From positions 1 through 8,447 of the forward strand of contig DASVHF010000077.1 of NCBI GenBank assembly GCA_036382695.1: a stretch of DNA of 8,447 nt, given 5' to 3'. Of this stretch, positions 5,164 to 8,447 are shown piece by piece; positions within the stretch are counted from its first letter, which is position 1, and the number at the start of each line of letters is the position of its first letter. The notes under the pieces are model-generated. The model was not told where the DNA came from, ran no database searches, and saw only the letters and a program-made list of their open reading frames with translations. Source of the stretch: DASVHF01 sp036382695. Its GTDB lineage: Bacteria > Patescibacteriota > Microgenomatia > Woykebacterales > RBG-16-39-9b. The translations under genes and the position numbers were made by a program.

Positions 5164-5979
5164 ATGATTGAAATACTACAAGCAGCCATTTTGGGTGTTG
5201 TTCAAGGCCTGACAGAATTCCTACCAATTTCTTCTTCTGGGCACCTGATTATCTTCCCCAAAATATTCGGTTGGGCGGGCGCGCTTGACAGTCTCGAGTT
5301 TGATGTTGCTTTGCATGTGGGGACAACCATCGCCGTTATCTGGTTTTTTTGGGCTGACTGGGTAAGAATAATTTCTTCATTTATCAAAAATTTGGGTAAA
5401 GGCATCAAAACCGATTTTGATTCCAAACTTTTTTTAATGATTTTAGTTGGGTCTATTCCGGCTGCAATTGTGGGATTTGGATTCAAAGATTTTATTGAAA
5501 GCAAAACCCGCGAGCCTCTCCTTGTCGCCACCACCCTACTCGCTTTTGCTCTGGTTTTGTTTGCGGTGGATAGGATTGGTTCGAAAAAACGTGAATTTAG
5601 GCGGATAGATTGGCCAGAGGCAATTTTTGTCGGAATCGCTCAAGCTATTTCCTTGATTCCTGGAGTAAGTAGGAGTGGCGTTACGATTTCAGCAGGACTC
5701 GCTAGAGGTTTGGATCGGCAGGCAGCGGCTAGATTTTCATTTTTGCTTTCCACCCCAGTAATCCTTGGAGCAGCTATCTTGAGCACGACGGATTTATTTC
5801 GATCGAGCTCGCAAGGAAATCTGATAGTTATAATGGTTGGAACGATTGCAGCAGCAGTTTCTGGTTGGCTGGCGATTAAATTCTTGCTGAAATATGTAGC
5901 TACTAATAATTTCAATATTTTCGTTTGGTACAGAATAGCATTAGCGGTCTTCCTTGTCTTTTTATTCTTAAATAAATGA
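5164..5979 (+). CDS. uppP: undecaprenyl-diphosphatase (BacA/UppP family)
   Basis: Integral membrane phosphatase that converts undecaprenyl diphosphate to the monophosphate, recycling the lipid carrier for peptidoglycan and other envelope polymers; overexpression gives bacitracin resistance in other bacteria. At 271 residues it matches the family length, with about eight hydrophobic segments. Both signatures are present: QGLTEFLPISSSGHL (residues 14-28), with Q14, E18 and H27 at the positions of the catalytic (E/Q)xxxE and His residues, and PGVSRSGVT (166-174) with R170 as the catalytic Arg. The ATG at 5164 gives the standard family N-terminus, but no Shine-Dalgarno motif precedes it; it may depend on coupling to the methyltransferase gene, 9 nt upstream. 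It is the last gene of the plus-strand run, and its stop faces the tsaB stop across 27 bp. Confidence 0.96.
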   Translation: MIEILQAAILGVVQGLTEFLPISSSGHLIIFPKIFGWAGALDSLEFDVALHVGTTIAVIWFFWADWVRIISSFIKNLGKGIKTDFDSKLFLMILVGSIPAAIVGFGFKDFIESKTREPLLVATTLLAFALVLFAVDRIGSKKREFRRIDWPEAIFVGIAQAISLIPGVSRSGVTISAGLARGLDRQAAARFSFLLSTPVILGAAILSTTDLFRSSSQGNLIVIMVGTIAAAVSGWLAIKFLLKYVATNNFNIFVWYRIALAVFLVFLFLNK

Positions 5980-6006
5980 GAAACTATATTACTACCTATT
6001 AATGGT

Positions 6007-6285
6007 TCAATCGTACTTTAGCTTTGGGGTTTTTACTTTGCGGCCAAGAGCGAAATTGAGTGCCTGAGCGACTGCTGCGCCGACGCGTAGGCCGGTGAAA
6101 GACCCCGGCCCTGGGTGAGAAGAGATCTCATCAAGATCTTCAAGATTCGTTTTCGTCTTCTTCAAAAGCCTATCGATCGCGGCTAGCGGTTCCTCCGCTT
6201 CTTCTTGGGCTATCACCTTGCCTTTTTCGTCGAGCAAAGAAACGAGCGCTTTTTTGGAAACCGTGCAATCAATGAATAGCTTCAT
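6007..6285 (-). CDS. tsaB: TsaB-like protein, short one-lobe form (t6A37 synthesis)
   Basis: TsaB (YeaZ) is the non-catalytic partner of TsaD in making threonylcarbamoyladenosine (t6A) at position 37 of ANN-decoding tRNAs. The protein begins MKLFIDCTVSKKALVSLLD, a variant of the family's ASKHA phosphate-1-like strand pair, and carries the hallmark HPGPGSFTGLRVG (residues 57-69) followed by the AAVAQALNFALG helix. At 92 residues it has less than half the length of E. coli TsaB (231): the second lobe is absent. The TGA at 6007-6009 is followed by only 27 bp before the uppP stop, so no C-terminal exon or frameshifted remainder can be hidden there. The start is 16 nt after the histidine kinase stop, in the same transcript by position. 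That gap contains a small CTGG/CCAG inverted repeat (6287-6297) and no obvious ribosome-binding site. The known TsaB-TsaD contact uses the N-terminal lobe, so partial function is possible. Confidence 0.85.
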   Translation of the reverse strand: MKLFIDCTVSKKALVSLLDEKGKVIAQEEAEEPLAAIDRLLKKTKTNLEDLDEISSHPGPGSFTGLRVGAAVAQALNFALGRKVKTPKLKYD

Positions 6286-6301
6286 ACTGGATACCAGCGA
6301 A

Positions 6302-8447
6302 TCATTTTATGACTCGCCTTGGCACAAAAGCAGCGACTTCTTTTTTGTCCTCGGTTTCTTTCACCGCACCAGTAGCGATTGGAAGGGAGAAGGTGAATAT
6401 GGTTCCTTTACCAACAGTACTTTTTACGCTGATATTACCGTTCATCTTTTCAAGATATTGCTTGGTGATGTACAGTCCCAAACCAGTGCCGGTAGAAGGC
6501 GTCATTGTAGCGTAAGACTCATCGATTTTCCCGTATTTTTTGAAAAGTTTCCCAATATTCTCTTCGGATATACCAACCCCAGTATCAGCTACACTGGTTT
6601 CAACCACATCCCCTTTCTTTTGGGCTGAGACCGTGACAGTACCGCCTTTTGGCGTGAATTTCAGAGCGTTGCCGATCAAATTGGTGAAAATTTCCGCTAG
6701 TTTATCCCGGTCGGTCGAGACAAGCGGGATTATTTGCTCCTTTTGCACCTTTATTTCGATCCCGGCTTCTCCCGCGCGAGCCGAAAGATCACCAGTTACT
6801 TGATCAAGCACTTTTTGGATAGAGACCGGTACAATCTCTAGTTGCATCCGGCCAGTTTCAATCCTGGAAACATTGAGCATGTCATTGATCATGGCGATCA
6901 TCCGTTCGGAAGAATCATAGACTTTTGTCAGATAATCGCGAACCTTCATACCTATCTCGCCGCCCCTGCCGTTTAGCGCCAGCCAGACATAGCTTTTTAT
7001 GGCTGTCATTGGAGTTCGTAGTTCATGAGAAGCAATTGACATAAACTCGTCTTTGAGTTTATCCAGTTCTTTCAGCCGTTCATTGGCGTGTCGTAGATCG
7101 GTAGTTGCTCGCTCGACTTCTTTCGTTAGCCGGACGCCGTAGAGTTTTTGCTCTTCATAAAGCTTGGCGTTTTCCAGCGAGAGAGCGGCTTGGTGAGAAA
7201 GGATTTCAAGGAATCTTAAATCCCCACCAGAATAAATATCTTGGGAGAGCTTTTCGCCCAAAAACATTGCGCCGTTCAAGCGTCCTTTTACAACAAGCGG
7301 TACGACTACTTCGACTCCAATTTTACCCAGCGTTTTGGCAGCTTCGGCAAGGTGAGGATGTAGCCTTTTGCCTTCCTTCAAACTCCTTTCCGCTTCTTCC
7401 AACACCAATATTTCGTGATGGTCGGTAAGGTAAGCAGTAATTAAATGTTTTTTCTCAACGCTCGTATCAAGCTGTTTGGGGAAATCGTTGGCCGTTGCGA
7501 TTGGGAAAAATCGATGGTCGCTTTTTACGTAAATCGAAACCTTACTTACTTTTATACTCTCGACAAGAACTTTTTTAATCTCGCGGGTTAGTTGTGTCAG
7601 ATCGATTTCACTGACCAGTGTTTCCGACAGCTGATTGATTATTTCTTCGGCGTTGTAGCGGGCTTTGAAAAAGATTTTATCCGTTGCTCGTTCTATATAC
7701 TTACGCAGCGGATCGACGCTGAAAGCAACGATGACAATCGCAATAAGGTCCGTAACTTTCGGAAAAGCACCGGCAGCAGTGCCTGGAAGAAAGACACGAT
7801 TGAGGACAGAAACCAAGAGTGAGTACATGCCGATTAGGATGGCAAGCAGGGTCGAGTAAACAACCGACCGCCGTATAATGACTTCTATATCGAGGAGTCT
7901 GTGACGTACTATTGCGTAGGTTGTGGATCCGATAAGGAAGAGTAGACCATAGATTCCTAGTCTGGCTAAAATTGGAGGGTTATCCGTAAAAATCTTTGGT
8001 AGGATTATTGCTGTTGCTACTGCAACAAGTGTGGAGATGAAAAAACCTCCCATCACATATAAGCTTTGAGTTTTTGCTAATCCAGTCGAAGTTACATACC
8101 GTCGCACTAATACCCAGACACCAGATAATAAAAGTGTTATTAGAAGCAGATCATAAATAGTTGTGAAAGGACCGCTGACGAAATGAAAATTTTCACCAAA
8201 GGATTCAACACCTCTTATGATAAGGTTGGTAAAAGATATCAGCAGAACAAAGGCTGATATTGCGGTCAATAAAGGTAGCTGAGAAAATTTAAGAAAACGG
8301 TGTGTTCTGGATGAAAATAGTAAGGCGAAATTCAGAAAAAAGTAGCCAATAAGTAAAGCTGCGGAGAAGTCAATTTTACCTAGTAATAAGATAGTTGAGG
8401 CGTGTCTTACCTCGTCTTCAAAAAAAGTCGCAACCGTCCAAACGATT
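6302..8447 (-). CDS. membrane sensor histidine kinase with GAF domain, start beyond the window
   Basis: The frame is open from the right edge to a TGA at 6302-6304, giving about 714 visible residues; the N-terminus is missing. A TTG at 8269 is not the start, because hydrophobic coding sequence continues upstream without a stop. Order of domains: seven hydrophobic stretches between about 8390 and 7730, resembling the multi-TM histidine-kinase sensor region, with HRLLDIEVIIRRSVVYSTL between the last membrane segments; a GAF-like domain (about 7600-7190); a coiled coil; HisKA with SHELRTP, His codon at 7025-7027; then HATPase with N-box NLIGNALKF (6656-6682), DTGVGIS (6567-6587) and GTGLGLY (6470-6490). 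All key residues are intact. HELRT has the ExxT pattern often linked to dual kinase/phosphatase activity. A charged tail of about 24 residues follows the ATPase domain. The signal sensed and the response regulator are unknown; none is encoded in the window. tsaB lies 16 nt downstream. Confidence 0.93.
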   Translation of the reverse strand, partial: IVWTVATFFEDEVRHASTILLLGKIDFSAALLIGYFFLNFALLFSSRTHRFLKFSQLPLLTAISAFVLLISFTNLIIRGVESFGENFHFVSGPFTTIYDLLLITLLLSGVWVLVRRYVTSTGLAKTQSLYVMGGFFISTLVAVATAIILPKIFTDNPPILARLGIYGLLFLIGSTTYAIVRHRLLDIEVIIRRSVVYSTLLAILIGMYSLLVSVLNRVFLPGTAAGAFPKVTDLIAIVIVAFSVDPLRKYIERATDKIFFKARYNAEEIINQLSETLVSEIDLTQLTREIKKVLVESIKVSKVSIYVKSDHRFFPIATANDFPKQLDTSVEKKHLITAYLTDHHEILVLEEAERSLKEGKRLHPHLAEAAKTLGKIGVEVVVPLVVKGRLNGAMFLGEKLSQDIYSGGDLRFLEILSHQAALSLENAKLYEEQKLYGVRLTKEVERATTDLRHANERLKELDKLKDEFMSIASHELRTPMTAIKSYVWLALNGRGGEIGMKVRDYLTKVYDSSERMIAMINDMLNVSRIETGRMQLEIVPVSIQKVLDQVTGDLSARAGEAGIEIKVQKEQIIPLVSTDRDKLAEIFTNLIGNALKFTPKGGTVTVSAQKKGDVVETSVADTGVGISEENIGKLFKKYGKIDESYATMTPSTGTGLGLYITKQYLEKMNGNISVKSTVGKGTIFTFSLPIATGAVKETEDKKEVAAFVPRRVIK

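Noticed and set aside
5955..6010. Bidirectional terminator between uppP and tsaB
   Set aside because: Only a 4-bp TTCT/AGAA pairing is visible and there is no T-run, so no terminator can be supported.
8267..8269. TTG at 8269 as the histidine kinase start
   Set aside because: It would cut within a hydrophobic stretch, and the frame continues to the edge with further membrane-type sequence.

Overview
The window (about 42% GC over most of its length) reads as a compact bacterial chromosome segment using the standard code: TGA ends several genes and TGG encodes Trp. An archaeal-type class I lysyl-tRNA synthetase, a DUF2007 protein, a one-lobe TsaB, very short gene spacing and few Shine-Dalgarno sites together suggest a member of the Candidate Phyla Radiation (Patescibacteria). 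That assignment is an inference from gene content, not a proven identity.

Layout. 1-596: the 3' part of an unrecognised, more GC-rich gene, closed by a clear intrinsic terminator at 618-661. 672-5979: a plus-strand run of six genes: lysS (class I), a DUF2007 protein, an HD-domain hydrolase, serS, a spermidine-synthase-like methyltransferase and uppP. lysS has its own promoter placed so close to its ATG that the mRNA is probably leaderless. The largest gap, 3108-3302, lies before serS. It holds two strong hairpins and a nested series of complementary segments reaching the serS ribosome binding site, and a TATAAT box sits at its upstream edge. This is the best candidate in the window for an undescribed regulatory element. 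6007-8447: two minus-strand genes, a membrane sensor histidine kinase (its start lies beyond the right edge) followed 16 nt downstream by a 92-residue TsaB. They converge on uppP with 27 bp between the stop codons.

Function. The plus-strand run is mainly translation (charging of tRNA-Lys and tRNA-Ser) plus recycling of the undecaprenyl lipid carrier for the cell envelope. TsaB adds a tRNA-modification function (t6A37). The kinase is the only sensory gene seen and has no response regulator in the window. No CRISPR array, insertion sequence, rRNA, complete tRNA or phage gene was seen. No gene-free stretch exceeds 300 bases.
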